Source: Toxoplasma gondii ME49 (taxonomy: Eukaryota > Apicomplexa > Conoidasida > Eucoccidiorida > Sarcocystidae). From it: a stretch of 64,000 bases of DNA. Position numbers and translations under genes: made by a program. Location of the stretch: the NCBI RefSeq assembly GCF_000006565.2, contig NC_031471.1, positions 1,738,661 to 1,802,660 of the forward strand, read 5' to 3'. This document shows positions 1 through 13,800 of this stretch, piece by piece; the first letter of the stretch is position 1; each line of letters opens with the position of its first letter. The notes under the pieces were generated by a model that searched no databases, had not been told where the DNA came from, and saw only the letters and a list, made by a program, of their open reading frames with translations.

Positions 1-3000
1 GTGTATACGCTGTGGAAGTGCCCGGACTTGCTGCCAACCTTCGTCGTCCACGCGCCGGTTTCCTCCTTCATTCTGAAAGGAGCGGATCTGATGCTGCCGG
101 GAGTCATTTGGTCTCTCACGCTCGACGGGTTGGAGAGACAAAGAGCGAAGAAGAGAGAACATGGAGACGGCCGAACACTCCCCGAAGGCATAGAAGTCAT
201 GCAGCTCTGGAGTGTGCGCGTCGCCGGAAATCCGTGAGTTGGGAGAAAGAAAAGCGGTGGCGATGAGAGAGGACGAGAGCGAAGAAGCAGCGAGGGATGA
301 AGCCTGCAGAGGGGAGAGGGTGAGAAAGAGAGGCGTCTCTCATTCTACTCGCCTGTCAGGTTCTCCCGATGGCTGTGCACTCTCCCACCCTCCTCCTTCC
401 TCATCTTCCCATGGGCCGTGCCTGCATCTCCCGCTCTCGCTTCCCGGCGTTCCTCTGTCTCGACGACTTCTGGCTGGCCTTCGTTTCTTGTTGCTCGCGT
501 TTCCTCCCGTGACGTTTCCTTTTCGTGCTCTCTGGAGTTCTCGTTCTGTCGCTGTTTTCCGGTGCCTTCTGCGTCGACTCTCGCCAGGCTCTTCCCGTCG
601 CTCTGGCGGCTCTGTTGTGGAGAGCCTCTCGTTTCCTCGTGCTCTTTTCTCATCTCTGCTGTCTCTTTTTGTCTTTCTGGTCGCGCCTCAGACTCCCCTT
701 CGCTGTTGGATGCAGCACCGTCGCTGCCGTTGCTCTGCAGCACCTCGCAGGGAAGGGAAAGGCTCTCGAAATGGCGCATGCCTTTGGCGATGGACTCTGG
801 TGAGATCCGCGCTCGTACGTGTTTCAAACTCGTCAACTCCATTCAGGCGTGAATCCGCACAAACACTGACGCTCATGAACCTCCTTACTTGTATATACAT
901 ATATATATATATACATATATATATAAACAACGGGAGGAATTATGTGTTAACAGATGCGAGGACGCATGTTTACATATATGTATATACATATATACGCAGA
1001 TGCAACTGCATCCTGATTCCACGTGATGAAGGAAATGTAATCTCTAGATGTAATACAGATAAAACATCAAATATCATCTATCTATGTATGTATCTATTTT
1101 ATATATCTATCTATGTACTTGACCACATATATCAATATATATATATATATATATGTATGAATATAGCTGCTTGTTCACGCCTTCACTCCCATGCGTTCTG
1201 CTACGCAAGTTGAACGGTTGTCCGTTCACGTAGGTTCTCTGGGAAGTGCATCGTTCCCCTGCATGCTTCCCACCGTCTTATTTGCTGCGTTTTTTTCTCT
1301 CCTCGTCCTGGCTTTGTTTTCGTTGAAGGCAACTCGGCTCCCAGTCGGCTCCAAGCAAATTGTTCACACCAAAGCAAGTTATGGGCGATCCGAACGACGA
1401 GGAAACTGCGGTGTCGCTCGCCTCCGTCGGCTTGGCGCGTCCCAGCACGCAAGAGGGAAATTGCGCGGCAGCTTCAGGCTTTCCGGAAGACGACGGTTGG
1501 GATACCTCTGCCGAGAATGCATGCGACAAACGCGAAGTCGGAAATGGCGAGGAAGAGGGCGCAGACGCGCGAGACTCCGCCTCGCCTGTCGAGGCAGACG
1601 AAGGAGAAGACGGGAGAGAAGAACAGGGAGGAGAAGGAGAACACGATGGACGAGAAGAAGACAGGCAAGACGACGCGCAGACGCAGACACGGAGCGAGAG
1701 CCCCATGGCCGCTCCCGCAACGTTGAGCACAGAGGTGCGAGGTTTTTTCTCGAGAGTTCAGAAGTTACCTAAGGCAGAAAAACGTGGAGATCTGTGTTCT
1801 TGTTTCGCTCCTCTGCTTTGCGGTGTCTTTGTTCCGTGGGCGAGGAAGTTTCGTACCTGGACCTGAGTGGTCGCCAGTCTCTTCTCCTCTCCTTTTGTCT
1901 CTCGAAGAATGTCCATGGTTTCAAAAACGGGTCACCTGTTCTTCATTGTGCGGCCGTGAGCGATGCGGAGTGTTTGACGTTTATCGGGTCTTCACAAGCG
2001 ATCACGGGAGTCGAAGAGCATGACAACTGCGCTGTGATCTAGTCGGACAAATCGAGCGAGATGTGATGCACAAGGATCCACCGAAAAAGTACAAAATCAA
2101 CCTTTACGGCCGTTTAATGCGACGACTTGCAGCGTCGTGCTCACGGCGTAGGTATGTTGTAGACTCCGAAACTCGCTCTGGACTTCTCGAGAAACGGCGT
2201 TCTCTTTCTTTTCGCGTTTTGCGTGTCGTTTCCCCACTCGCTTGCCTTCGCCGCCGATCCACCCTCACAAGGAGGCTTCATGCTCCATTTGTTTCAAAGT
2301 TTTGGGTCCACGGGCGCTGCACGCAATCGTTGCTCTGCGTCCTCAGGAATCCTGGCGTTCTTCTCTTTCAGATTCGCTGCACAAATATTTCCGAAGTTCC
2401 TCCCTCTGTGACAAGAAGCAAGCCGCCACAGGACCATCCGGCGTACCAGAAAGGGACCACTTTGAAACCTACATATATATATATATATAAATATAAATAT
2501 CTATATAAATGTAGATAAATATATATATATATATATATAAATATATGTTGACGTGAAAAATGCGCAGCTTTCTTTCAGGCTCGGAGGCGCGGTTGGTTTA
2601 CCTTTGGAATCTGGAGTGTTTGATTCTGTCTTTTCAGGCGATGGATGAATACTTCCGCCTTTGCGCTCTGGAGGTTTTGCATGCAATTTCAGACGACCAG
2701 CTCCCGATGGATATCTCCGCCCTCAACAGGCAAGAGCGAAAAAGAAAGAGGTCAAACGCAAGACAGCAATGGGCACAGACGAATGACTCTCTTGGCGGCA
2801 TCTCTTGTAATGCCTGGAAATAAATTTCCCAGCACAAACGGCGACCGGAACACGTAAATTTGCACAGATAAATCTATACATAATTATATATACATATATA
2901 TATATATATATATTATCTGTGACTGTGTGTACGTGTATGCATAAGAGGAGATAGATATTGAGACATGGGGTTTGAGACAGCTTTGCAGATAGAGCAGTGC

Positions 3001-4778
3001 GGACGCGGACGCGGATACATCTATTTCTGCATGTAGGTATGAGAACCGACTTCTTTGTGATATCGGAAGCGTATGTATGTGACACTGGCGCCTGCCCTAG
3101 TTCACCGCTGGGTCTTTGCATTCGGTTGCTGTTCCAGTAAAATTGCGGCAGAAGCGCCTCCGGTCTACGTGGAGAAATTGCGAGTGCCGGGGAAGCCCGC
3201 GACTTTCGTCGCTCCTGACGTGAGGAAGACATCTCATAAAAAGGTAGGCGAAATTGACTTCTCCCTCGTTCGCTCGAAGGAATGCGGATGCAGATGTTTG
3301 TTGCGTCTTCGGTATTTCTCAAGTGTAAAGGCTTTCGTTCTCGTTCCTTTTCTGGCTAGAGCGTAAAAGAGGAATCGAAGAAAGACCAGTGGTGCGAGAG
3401 AAAAGCATCGAGGATGCCTCAGAGACAGACCGTTCGCGGGATTTGGTTCTTCGACTCAGTCGCGACGACTTGGCCTCTCGACGACGCTGCTAGCGTGCGA
3501 AAAAAACCGACAGAGATGGCAGATCGCATGAGCGATGGAGGGCATGCATACAGTGTCTCGTTGAATGTATATCTGCTCTCCGCCGTCTGAATTTTCGTTT
3601 TGTCGTGTTTCTTGTTTCCGTTCTGGAATTTCGTTAGCTGGTGAAATTCGTACAATTTCTGTCCAAGACGAAGCTGCTGCAAACCAAGGAGACGCGCGGG
3701 GCGGTCGCCATGGTCAAAGTGAATCGCAGCCACCCGCAGTTTCTCGAATATAAGCCACTTCCGGAGAAGACGAAGAAGAAGATTCTCGAGCGCGTCGCCG
3801 CCGAGGAGGCCGCCGCCTCGGCCTCGAGTCCAACTAGCGCCGGCGGCGAGGAGACAGGAGACAGGCGGCAGCCGGGGCGTGCGGTGGCAGGAGAGAGCGG
3901 CGCAGCGAATGGAAGCGATTCAGGTCAGGAGAGAAAGAGATCCTGGGAAGGCGAGATAACGCATGCATTTTCGCGGCTGGTATGACACGGACGCAGCACT
4001 GAACGAGGGACGCATGCGCCCGGACGCGCATGTGTACACACCAGGAATCGATAGAGGTTGAGAGGCTAATGCGTAGAAAGAGGTCTAGTCGAAAAAAAAC
4101 GGATTTCTCTTGGTAATTCGATATGTCTGTAGCTGGCCTCGAGGAGATGTGTAGAGAGGTCGACCAGTGCTGTCTCGAAGTAGCTGGATGCGCTGTAGCC
4201 TTGATTTTGGCGAACCTCTCTGATCTTCTGCTCCTGAAACCACTACGCAAACCGCGAAGATCCCTGCTGTCGACCGTCGATGTTTTTCGTGGTAACTAAA
4301 GATCGACAGAAGACTCTCTGCAATCGAGCGAAGGAAGCGAACGCGTGAGACGAACATTGCCTGAGGGTTCCCGAGAACGCGCGAGAGGAACGCAAGCGTT
4401 TTCCTTCCTCGGCACCGTCTTCGCCTTTCTTTCTCGCGGCAGATTGACAAGCTTTTTTCGTTTAGCGTTGTGCTGGAGCATCGTCGCGCATCAGGACCCA
4501 TCACAGTGGAAGCCCTTTTTTCTAGGTTATTGACAGGAGTTCTACAATTCGACTAAGAGACAAATACAGAGAGGAAGTCTGGCCGTCGCCTTTTCCTTCA
4601 GGGCCGTTGGTGTTGGAATTCTGCACGCCACCTCAGAAACTCACAAAAGTCTTCCACGCCGTCAACGTTCAGACAGGAAAGTAGGCAAATGTCTCATGCG
4701 TTCGTTTTCAACCACGCGCCTCGGATACACGCGCGCACGTATATGTATACATACGCGCCTTTGCAGAAGCATCACATA

Positions 4779-4818
<40 letters not shown>

Positions 4819-6737
4819 TATACATATATATATATATATATATATGTCTATATCTATATATTCGTAGGTGTGTATCTACTTGAAGAGTCCTTCGTAGACT
4901 TGTGCATGTGTCTATGCATTCGTAGATGCTGTGGCGCCGATTTGGCATTCTCTTTTTCTCTCCTGTTGGCTCTGGGGGTTTGTGTCTGGCTTGGCGTAGA
5001 TGTGCTCTCGCCTTTCACCTCTCGTTGCGTTCGTTGGCGTACTTCCTAGCGTTTATCCCTGCACCTCTGGGAAGCCATGGACGGGTGAGAGAGAAGAAAG
5101 GCAGTTTGTCTCTCTCGCGCACAACCGTCGTGGCTCACACCATGTTGCTGCGCGGCGGATTCCGCGGCGTTGTCCTGGAGGCAGGAACGCGTCTTAGGCG
5201 ATCTCTCTGAGTGCGAAGTTGACACTCATTTTCCGACTCCACCTAGGCTTTTTCTGTCTCGTTCCCGTCCTTCTTTGCCTGTCTGGAAAGCGTCTCGCGA
5301 AGCCGAAGAAAAGAGGTCGCGTGCGGACTGTCAAAATATGTTGGAGACCAGAGACGCGACCGAGTCCTTTTCCACTTTTATTTTTATTTCCTCCGTGTCT
5401 GTTTCGTCTCCCTCGTTCGTCCCCTCTTCATCCTCTTTCGCGTCGTTTGTTGCCTCTCTTGATTTCTCTTGTGCTTCACCATCTTTCGGGTATATTCCTC
5501 CTTTCTTCGTTCTCATCGAGGAGGAAGCGGAGGTGTCTGTAGCCTCTCTAGTCAGCTTCGCCTTGGTTTTGCGGTTGCTCTGCTCGTTTCTAGGGATACC
5601 TTTTTCACCTTTGCAGAGGCGAAGGAGGTGCTCTCCCGCTACCTGAAGGCTGCGGAAGAGGAGAGGAAGGCCGAATCGAATTCTTCGGAGAAGATGCCTT
5701 GTGGCAAGGAGATGCGAAGAGACGAAGTCGCCGTGGACGCCGTCCTGAAGGACGCGCGTGAGTGCCAGAGATGTCGAAAAGGAAGGAAAGTGGAAAAACT
5801 GGAGAATATTGAAGAAGAGACTCGCAGTGAGACATCGAAGGTGTAGAGGGAGGAGAACGACGGGGCGAACGTAGAAGCTGGACAAGAACGGAGAAGCCGA
5901 TGATGGAGAAAATGCGAAAGAGAGAGAAAGATGGAGTCACATGGCCGTGAAGTGTGTCTGCAGGTACATTCCTGTTTGCTTCTTCCCTCAATGGTGTAGC
6001 TGAGTCGGAGTCCTCGTTTCTGCCTACGTTTGCGCGGACATGCGCCTTTTTTATAGCGACAGTTTACGGCGTTTCCGGATCTTCTCCTCTGTCTTTCCAG
6101 TCTTAACGAGGGACGAACTGGCGACCTCGAAAGGAAGCGAAGAGTTCTCGATGAAGAAAGAAGAAGTCTTTTCTAGATGGCAGGCCGCCTTGCAGCCTTG
6201 TCACGTCATCGTCCCTGCAGGCGCTCCGAAGAACCTCGATGTCTCCACCCTCAAAGTCCAGTGAGGCCTCCACACTTGCAAATCCTTTCGAAATCAGTCC
6301 TTAAAACTCTCGCAGTTGCCCTTCCATGTACATTGATATTGGTGTATAAGGAGAGCGCCTTGCGTGTATACATACATATATATACCTACACACATGTATT
6401 ATATACAAGTTTCACCAGCATGCTCGCGTTCTTTGTCTCGCTGTCTCCGATCGTTTCTCCACCAGATTTATCCCTCGTCTTCTGTCTTCGCTTCTCAGTC
6501 ATGTTCGTGGAGTAACATGCCGCTGCATGCCTTTCTCTTTCTCCTCAGCAAAGGCACCTGCCCGCCTGTAAAGATTTCGGTCGAAGATCGCTTCGGCGGA
6601 CGCAAGCATATAACGCACGTTGTGTAAGCTTTTTCCTCAAAATGAGGAGATAATCGAATTGAGAACAACTCTCTAACCAACATGCAAGACGACCCGACTA
6701 CAGTCACACCGCTCTGTATACATATAACATAAATGCA

Positions 6738-6774
<37 letters not shown>

Positions 6775-7150
6775 ATATATTTCTTGGGATTTTGGTTCAG
6801 CGCGTTTGTAGGTATATTTGTACATCAAAATGAGTCTTTCCATATACTTCTCTGTATTTCCTTTTGTTTGTCTTCGTATATCTCGCTATATGTCTACATA
6901 TGTGTGTTTAGCTATCCACCGTCCTGCGTCTCTTTGTTGGTGTACACACAATTCTGCATGTATAAACATTCATCCATGTATCGATCTGCTTGTGTTCATC
7001 TATGCACCTATACGCATGTAGACCATTGGGGTTGAGTGATTGTATATTCTTGCATGCAACATTTCATATATATATATATATATATATGCATATATATGTA
7101 CATTTGTGTATATATGTATATGTATATATATTTGTGTATATACGTATATT

Positions 7151-7194
<44 letters not shown>

Positions 7195-8339
7195 TATAGG
7201 TAAAGTTATGCATATACACGCATATATATTTGTATATCTATTTGTGTAAATGCATGTGTGTGGCTGTTGTGGATATGGAGATCGGTGAGTGAGGCAGAAC
7301 GTGTGGCGTTCGGAGCCGTGCGTCTGACGCGTTTCGTCTCTGGATGAGAGAGAGTTTTTTCGGAGATGTGCCTGCGTTTTCCTCGATTTATGTAAACTCG
7401 TGTCTGTTTCTGGAGCTGTCCGGCGGCCTCTTGGAGAGAGGGAGGATGGACCTGTTTTTTCGAATCTCAAGAGGCAAATTCTGTTTTGAAGTCGCCTAGG
7501 AGGCATCCGTCCGTCTGCAGCTGGCCAGTGGCTTTCTCGCCTTTTCGATGCTTCAGGGGAGTGCATGTTTTTCTGCTCGATCCAAAGACTGTCGCGGACT
7601 ACCTGCAAAAGAAACTCGCAGCGGCGGCCTCGACCTACGCTCTGCCAGGCCAGAAGGTGCAAGCTGCAATCTCGATTCAGGTGAGAGAGCTCAGAAGCGT
7701 TTTCGCAAGGTGCAGAGGAGACGCGGAACAGGCGAGAAGAAGACTCACGAGAAAGATCCAAGAAGACGAACGCAGTGTACAGGGGAGGGAGACGAGGCGC
7801 CGAGGATGAGCGAAGAGGCGCGGCACCGGCAGGAAAGAGAAGGTCCACCACTCAGACATCTGCGTTCGTGTGGGAATGACAGAGAGGCAAAAAAGCGAAG
7901 AAAAGAAACTTCAGCCCTCAGAGAAAGAAGACGAAGGAGGAAAGAGATCAACTGTGCACAGGAAAGCGCCGTGTCAGATCGCACAAAGGCGCGACACTCT
8001 CCACCGGAGGAGGACCGCCGGGGAACGTCGGCCTACGTCGCGAGAGAGAGAAGAGAGACCGAGACGGGAGGACAGAAGAATGTGCAGCGACAAGCGTCTG
8101 GCGAAGATAGAAGAAGCAACGCGACAAGTATTCGACATGGAGAGTGCCGCGGCGCATTTTTCTTCTGTGTCTGGATTTCGCTCTCGCGCATTCCCGATTC
8201 TTTTTCGTTTGTGTTTCGCGCTACTTGTCAGGGAAACATGGGTGCGGCGGTAGCTGACGCGCTCATCTCTCACTTTAAACTCGATCGAAAGTACGTTGTC
8301 GTTGAACAAAAGAAATCGAAGGCTGGATCGCGAAAGTGA
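1..8339 (+). CDS. EIF2D: Eukaryotic translation initiation factor 2D (ligatin), 5'-truncated by the window edge
   Basis: eIF2D delivers initiator tRNA to some ribosome-mRNA complexes and helps recycle 40S subunits in the cytosol. Inferred exons: 1-233, 692-799, 1329-1734, 2638-2729, 3138-3243, 3638-3923, 4602-4680, 5594-5757, 6101-6260, 6549-6623, 7557-7680, 8232-8339. All phases agree and give 646 residues plus a stop. Seen in order: the end of the PUA-type module ([14 protein letters not shown], then GADLMLPGV) at residues 1-113; an acidic Glu/Asp-rich linker encoded by exon 3; a winged-helix segment starting [13 protein letters not shown] (about 250-360); a SWIB/MDM2-like region (about 411-545); and a SUI1 domain with [17 protein letters not shown] (about 547-640). 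This is the family's usual order and matches human eIF2D throughout. The N-terminal PUA part lies upstream of the window. Intron 4 has a GC donor (2730). The neighbour DDX51 converges on it. Confidence 0.93.
2470..2546. repeat. (TA)n microsatellite in EIF2D intron 3
   Basis: Interrupted TA and TAAA runs about 90 bases upstream of the acceptor of the exon beginning at 2638. A further TA array is at 2878-2912 in the next intron. Confidence 0.93.
4780..4846. repeat. (TA)n microsatellite in EIF2D intron 7
   Basis: Two uninterrupted TA runs separated by TATGCATATACA, starting just after the exon that ends at 4680. Typical of the TA arrays found in introns in the left part of the window. Confidence 0.95.
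7064..7196. repeat. (TA)n/(TATG)n microsatellite cluster in EIF2D intron 10
   Basis: About 130 bases of interrupted TA and TATG repeats ending in a long pure TA run (about 7157-7192). It lies between exons ending at 6623 and starting at 7557. A second TA array occurs in the same intron at 6740-6773. Confidence 0.95.
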
Positions 8340-10671
8340 ACTCCTCTCGTGGTGGCTGTTCCTTGTTAAACGCCTGGGCGGAAAGCATCCCGAGTTGTCT
8401 TTTTCCGCGCGTCTCCAGTCCGGCGTCCTCTTCTTCGCCTCGCGTTCTCGGGTGTCTCGAGTCTCCCCGCTGAATCGCAGCTTCGCTCCCCTTCGACGCC
8501 TTCTTTGTTCTCCTTTCTCGCAGAGCTGTCGCCGCGTTGATCTGGGAGGCAGCACCTCACAGATGTCTCTTTCCTGTTTGTTGCCTTCCGCTTGCCTTCT
8601 CTCTGCCGTTTGTCGAACTGCGGTTCGACTCTGTCTCTGTCTTCTTGCCCTCTGTGCCGAAGTGATAACTCGTGTCTCCACGGGTGGCTGCGCTACCCCC
8701 GTTCTTCTTTCTTTCTTCTCCTTTCTCGTCCCTCGCTGCTGTCTTTGTTTGCCTTTATCTCGTTTGTAGAGAGCACCTTGTTGGTTCTCATCTTGCGCGT
8801 TTTTTCTTTCGTCTGCTGAGTCTCTCTTCTCTTCATCAAAACTGGTGAAACGCGCATGCAGAGGCCTCTCACGAAGTGCCATCGACTGAAGCAGATGCCC
8901 CGCTTCCCTTGTGCCACCGGCGAATGGACAGAGCTGACCGTCGTTCTTCCGTCTCTCTGGTCCTTGGGTCTGCCGAGTTTGTGTCTTTCCGTTGCGTCGC
9001 GAAGTCGCCTGAAAGGCGACTTTTGTCTGTCTCGCCTTTGTCCGACAGAGAAAGAGGCAGTTTGCTGTCAACTAAGTGTGCCTCTCTGACGCTGTTGTTC
9101 GTCGCCGTTTCCCTGTTTCGTCCGCCTGCCGAATTCCGGATTTTCCGCTTTCTCCCGACCTCCCCACCTCGCGAATGGCGAGAGGTCGTTTGTGAAACAG
9201 GAAGGACTTTCTGAAAGCTCTTCAGTTCCGTGACTCTCCAAGAGGCGACGTAACATGTTCGGCCACAAACACAGAGAAGATTGAGCAAAGAAAGTATTTT
9301 CAGGCTTTTTTCGCATGCGATTCAGGACCTAGGCATGTCACGACAGTCACGTAGCACATGCAGTCGCCACCGCTGAGTGATGCCACAGTCCTGTCCGGCT
9401 CAGCAGAGCTGTCGGTGTGTACATCGATTCACTAGAGTTCACCGCATTTGCTCTTCACTCTGAGCGAAAGCAGCCTTCACTGGGATTCAGCGAAATACCA
9501 GTCTTCTGTTGTGCACATTCGCGGCGAGGATGACTGTGTCGTCTGCGAGGTTCACTCGACAGCCCGTAAAAGCCTTGCCTTCTCGTTCTGAGAAGGGATA
9601 TCAGTCACCGAGGTGGGCGAGGCGAACAGTCTTCTTTGGAATCCTCCCCATTTCAGTTTCGAAGGAACGCGACGCGTGAGCATGCGTCATTCGTCAGAGT
9701 CCTCTCTGCAGAGGGTCCTTCGCCTTCTTCACAGAGACAAACAGAGAATCTTAGCTGCCCACGGGGACACAAACTCCCCCTCGAACATCCTTTCGTCTGT
9801 CTCGCTTCGTCCCATCTGAACAACGGTGAGATACAGCTTCCACTTGCTCTCTCGCTGGAAACGGCTGCCCTTCTCTGAGTCTTGTCAAAGAAAAAACGCG
9901 TTCGCTACTCGCGTGAGGAGGCTGATGTGTGTGCGTCCGCCGCATCCAGAGGATTCTCCAGAGCATCGCGGAGCTGGTATCTGTCACTCTTTTTCGCTTT
10001 TTAGGCCATGTGTCTCGTAAAAGAAAGTCCCAACGCGAGAGAGGCGAATCAGTGAGGAGACTGAACAATTGAGATTTGTCTTCTGTCTCGTCAGACGGAT
10101 GACGCAGCGAAGTCAAAGAAGAAAAGGCGGTCCGCGGAAACGAGAAACCTGAAAAGAATTTTGAATTCTCCGTTCGCCCCGTAGTCCTTCACAGAGCTGA
10201 CCACTGCTCGCGGTCGCCAGGAACCATCATGCCATTTACAAACAGACAGGTTGACAGAGAGTTTCATGTTGAAGGCGATATGGCAAGGCAACCACAAAGT
10301 TATATAAAGCAAGGGAGACACGCAGTGAGGTACGGACTCAGAGACGCGGAAGGATATATATATATATATATATATATATGCGCAAATTAAGACGGATATA
10401 CATGTATAGATCTTTGATGTGTTTCATGAGAAGGACTGCGAAGAAAGGAGATGAGCAGGAAGAGGACGACGCGCGTCTAGTTTCCCCTTCGCTTCCTCCG
10501 CGAGGCAGATGCTGAGCAAACGCAGCAATTCGGCGTATCTGCGAAGAAGCGAAAGCCGACAGCGCAACAGGGAAAAAAACAGACGGAAACTAATATAAAG
10601 CGCCCTTGAGCTCTCGATTCAAGCCAATCCCTTCCACCTCTCCTCATCGGCCTGCTATACACTCAGAATGC

Positions 10672-10717
<46 letters not shown>

Positions 10718-10843
10718 GGTATCGAAAAGAAAACCGCTTGTTCGTAGAGAGTGAAATATCAAGTCCGTGCAGAGAGAAAGCAATCGGCTAAGTTGTTGAC
10801 ATCCTCGCCAATCAGTTGACACGAGCATTTTTTCCGTTTTCTC
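8340..10843. other. Convergent intergenic region between EIF2D and DDX51
   Basis: About 2.5 kb between the stop codons of two convergent genes. It should contain both 3' untranslated regions. The EIF2D side (about 8340-9200) is pyrimidine-rich on the plus strand. The DDX51 side carries two (TA)n microsatellites near 10353 and 10671. No open frame here looks like a conserved protein, and no tRNA or rRNA was recognised. Confidence 0.6.
10671..10714. repeat. (TA)n microsatellite downstream of DDX51
   Basis: Nearly pure TA run of about 40 bases, roughly 130 bases beyond the DDX51 stop codon, so probably in its 3' untranslated region. A shorter run sits at 10353-10379. Confidence 0.94.
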
Positions 10844-13800
10844 TTACGCGTCTTGAAAGGCCGAGTCGCTTCTTTTGCAGAGGTCGAGGCGAAGCTCCTG
10901 CAGACTCTTCCACAGGTGAGGATTTTTCCTTTTGATCATCTCGCGGAAAGCTCTCATTTGCTGCGGACAGACGAGCGTCACCGTCACGCCCCATGCTCCA
11001 GCCCTGTGAAACAAATGAGAAACATTTGAAAATGAAGAACGTTCCGAACGCGCGGGCGCTTTAGACGACCGGGCAGAGTGAGCAGCGGAATGGAAGCGCG
11101 ACGAAGTTCAAAAAGAACTCTGGGTCAAAGCACCGTTTTCGCAGGAGTTCGCAATCGTGCGAAACGAACGCAGGGAGAAAGGGGAGACACCGGGAAGCAC
11201 AAGCATTCGCGAAACGCCTGGAAATCCGGAAAAGATGCGCAGAGGACGAACAAGGTGAAACGCAGAAGGACGCAGCGTCCGCTGCTCGAAGGACGAAGAA
11301 TGTGCGAACAACAAACGTCGAAAGGAGGAAGCGGATCTGATCAACAATCCCTTCTTCGTACATGTACGAAAAAAGCCCAAGATTGCGGAAGAGAGAAAAA
11401 CAAACGAAGAAGACGAGACAAAAGCGAAGACGGAGAGGCACGTCTCTCCCCTCGCTCGGCGGTGATGAAACGTCGCACAGAGGACAGGGACCTGCGCCAA
11501 AAAAAGGCTACTGGCGGATCGGTCGAATACGAAGAAAGGAAACAGTCAGGCCAACGTGCAAGAGGCAACAGCGTTCCAGGCCACCCGAGCAGGTCTGCCG
11601 ACTCCCACAACCTAGAGGAAACGGGAGAGAAGAGCCTGAACAGAGGCCAGGAGTCTGCCTCGGAAGCCGAAACCAGTTCGGCGCAGCGAGCACATGTCCC
11701 TCTGAGGCATTTGCGCCTCGCACGGAAGGACTCCTCGACTTAGACAGAGGACCGAGAGAGAAGGCGACAACCAGAGAAAAAGCGAAGAAACACAGCAGAG
11801 ACACAGAGGGGCGGAGAGTGAGGCAAAGGCAGAGCCAGACGGACATGATCAAAGAGAGAACAAGACAGAGGACATCAAAAAAAGGGCGACGTAGTACGAG
11901 CGAGAGCGATAGATAGAGAGAGACACCCAGGGACTCAGAGAGCGATGGAAACCTGAACTGCGAAAGGCACACCGACACAGGGCGAAAGACAGAACGACAC
12001 AGAGCAGCACAGAGAGCATGACATTCCGAGAGAAAGAAAGCGATTCGGCTGGGCTTTGATCGACTTTCATTTACCGCGCAGAGCGTCCAGATCGATGGAC
12101 ATAGGCCTGAACATGCTGAGGCGCGTCGTAGTGGAAAACGGCATCGACTCCTTCGACGTCAAGGCCTCGCGCTGCCAAGTCGCTGCACACCAGGACCTCT
12201 ACGACTCCGCTCCTGCGCAAAGCGATAGCAATAAGCAAGCGCAAGGACAACGTCGAAAAAAAGGTAGGCGCCCACCATTTAGAAAACAGGCAAGATGGCG
12301 CGGAACGCCTCCAAGAAGATCTCAAAACGAGACGCAGACTGTGTAAGACAACGGAACCGACAATGGAGTAAATGGACAAGCGAGGAGGAAGGCAAAGCAG
12401 AAAACGAGGGAGAGCTGGAAACGTGAAACTCCGAAGAAGGTCAGAAGATAACGAGAACGAACATGGAAAAATACAAAGTGCAGACTCGCACCAAGAACAT
12501 CGGACGCCTCACACCTGCAGGCAACCAAGGGCGGCCGACGATGCGCGGTATACGACGAACACGAACATCTCTCCTCGTTTCATACAGATCTTGAACTTCT
12601 ATCCAAATCTAGGCCGTTTGATAAGAAATGCGTTGAAGAAATGAAAACGCTGATTCAGTCCAAGAGACGCGCGGATTCGGAAGTACGGCGTCTTCTTTGT
12701 CTGCTTTCACGCGAGATGCGTCAGCCACGACGCATTCTTTTACTGCGGCGTTTGCGCATCCATTTCTTTTCCTTTTTTGCTCCACATCTCCGCCTGTTGC
12801 CTGTTTCGACTCCCCCTTGTCGCCGCTCTCCGTTTACGTAGGCGGTCACGGTGTGGCGTGATAACAGAGCAGAGAAGCGAAATGGTTTTGTCTTTCGTTT
12901 CTTGGCGCCTCTTCCATCCTCAACAGCCATGCAAACATACTGAGGTAGAACTCGTCGGAAACCATCACTCGATTTCCTCCCTCGCCATCTGCCCGTAAAC
13001 GTTCCTCGCTCTCTCTCGTTCCTTCTAAAATCGGTTTTACGTTTCGTCGACAAGCGCTCCTCTTCACTGATCCTCACTTGAAGCTGTTGATGAGCTTCAC
13101 TCGATCGCGCTGACTCAAGCTGCTCGACATCTCTCGAACGCGGAGAGAGCAAAATGCCTCTCCTTCCTGCGCGTCTCCTGCGCTTTCTCTCCTCGTGTCT
13201 TCTTCTTCTCCTTCCTCTCGAAAAGCGTCTCCGCACAGACGCGCGGGCGCGTCGCGGCCGACGCTGTCAGCAGAGCCTCGGGCAGGAGGGCAAGTGGCGG
13301 CGGCAGAGAAAACCGTCAAGCGCGACAAGCCGCTGGGGAGGACTCGGCTGTACAAAAGACAGGCGACACAGTCGAGACCAACCGATATCGGTAGAGCAAA
13401 AAGGAAAGTACGCATAGACACAAAGAGGAGAACGAAGGCAGCCGACGAAGGTCCGTCATGAAGACGCGATTGCGAAAGTGAGAACAGACCCAGGAGGCAG
13501 CACAGATCTGAAGGTTGTCACAGAGAAAGAACGCAAGACGGCAGAACACACAGAGAAGCGACTCAGGGAACGGCAGACGTCTTTTCAATTGTAGGAACGG
13601 CCATCGCTCGTATTGACAGCGACAGAAACCTCCTACTCTGATGCTAGTATACGGTCGACAGGGGACAGCAACGAACGCACCGACTAGGCGGCGTCCGCTG
13701 GACGCCGCGACACGGCGGAGAAAAGACAGGCGCAGGAAAGAAGCGGAAAAGCAAGAGTAAGAAAAGAAACGAGACTTTCCACAGGAAGAGAATGACGAGC

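Noticed and set aside
891..926. TA arrays as TATA-box promoters
   Set aside because: They are long microsatellites lying mainly inside introns, with no link to gene starts.
7000..7851. 283-codon minus-strand frame ending in Ile/Tyr repeats
   Set aside because: Antisense to EIF2D intron 10 and exon 11, and its tail is the translated TA microsatellite.
7974..9071. 365-codon minus-strand frame, Arg/Lys/Glu-rich
   Set aside because: Antisense of the CT-rich 3' end and flank of EIF2D; overlaps its last exon and shows no family pattern.
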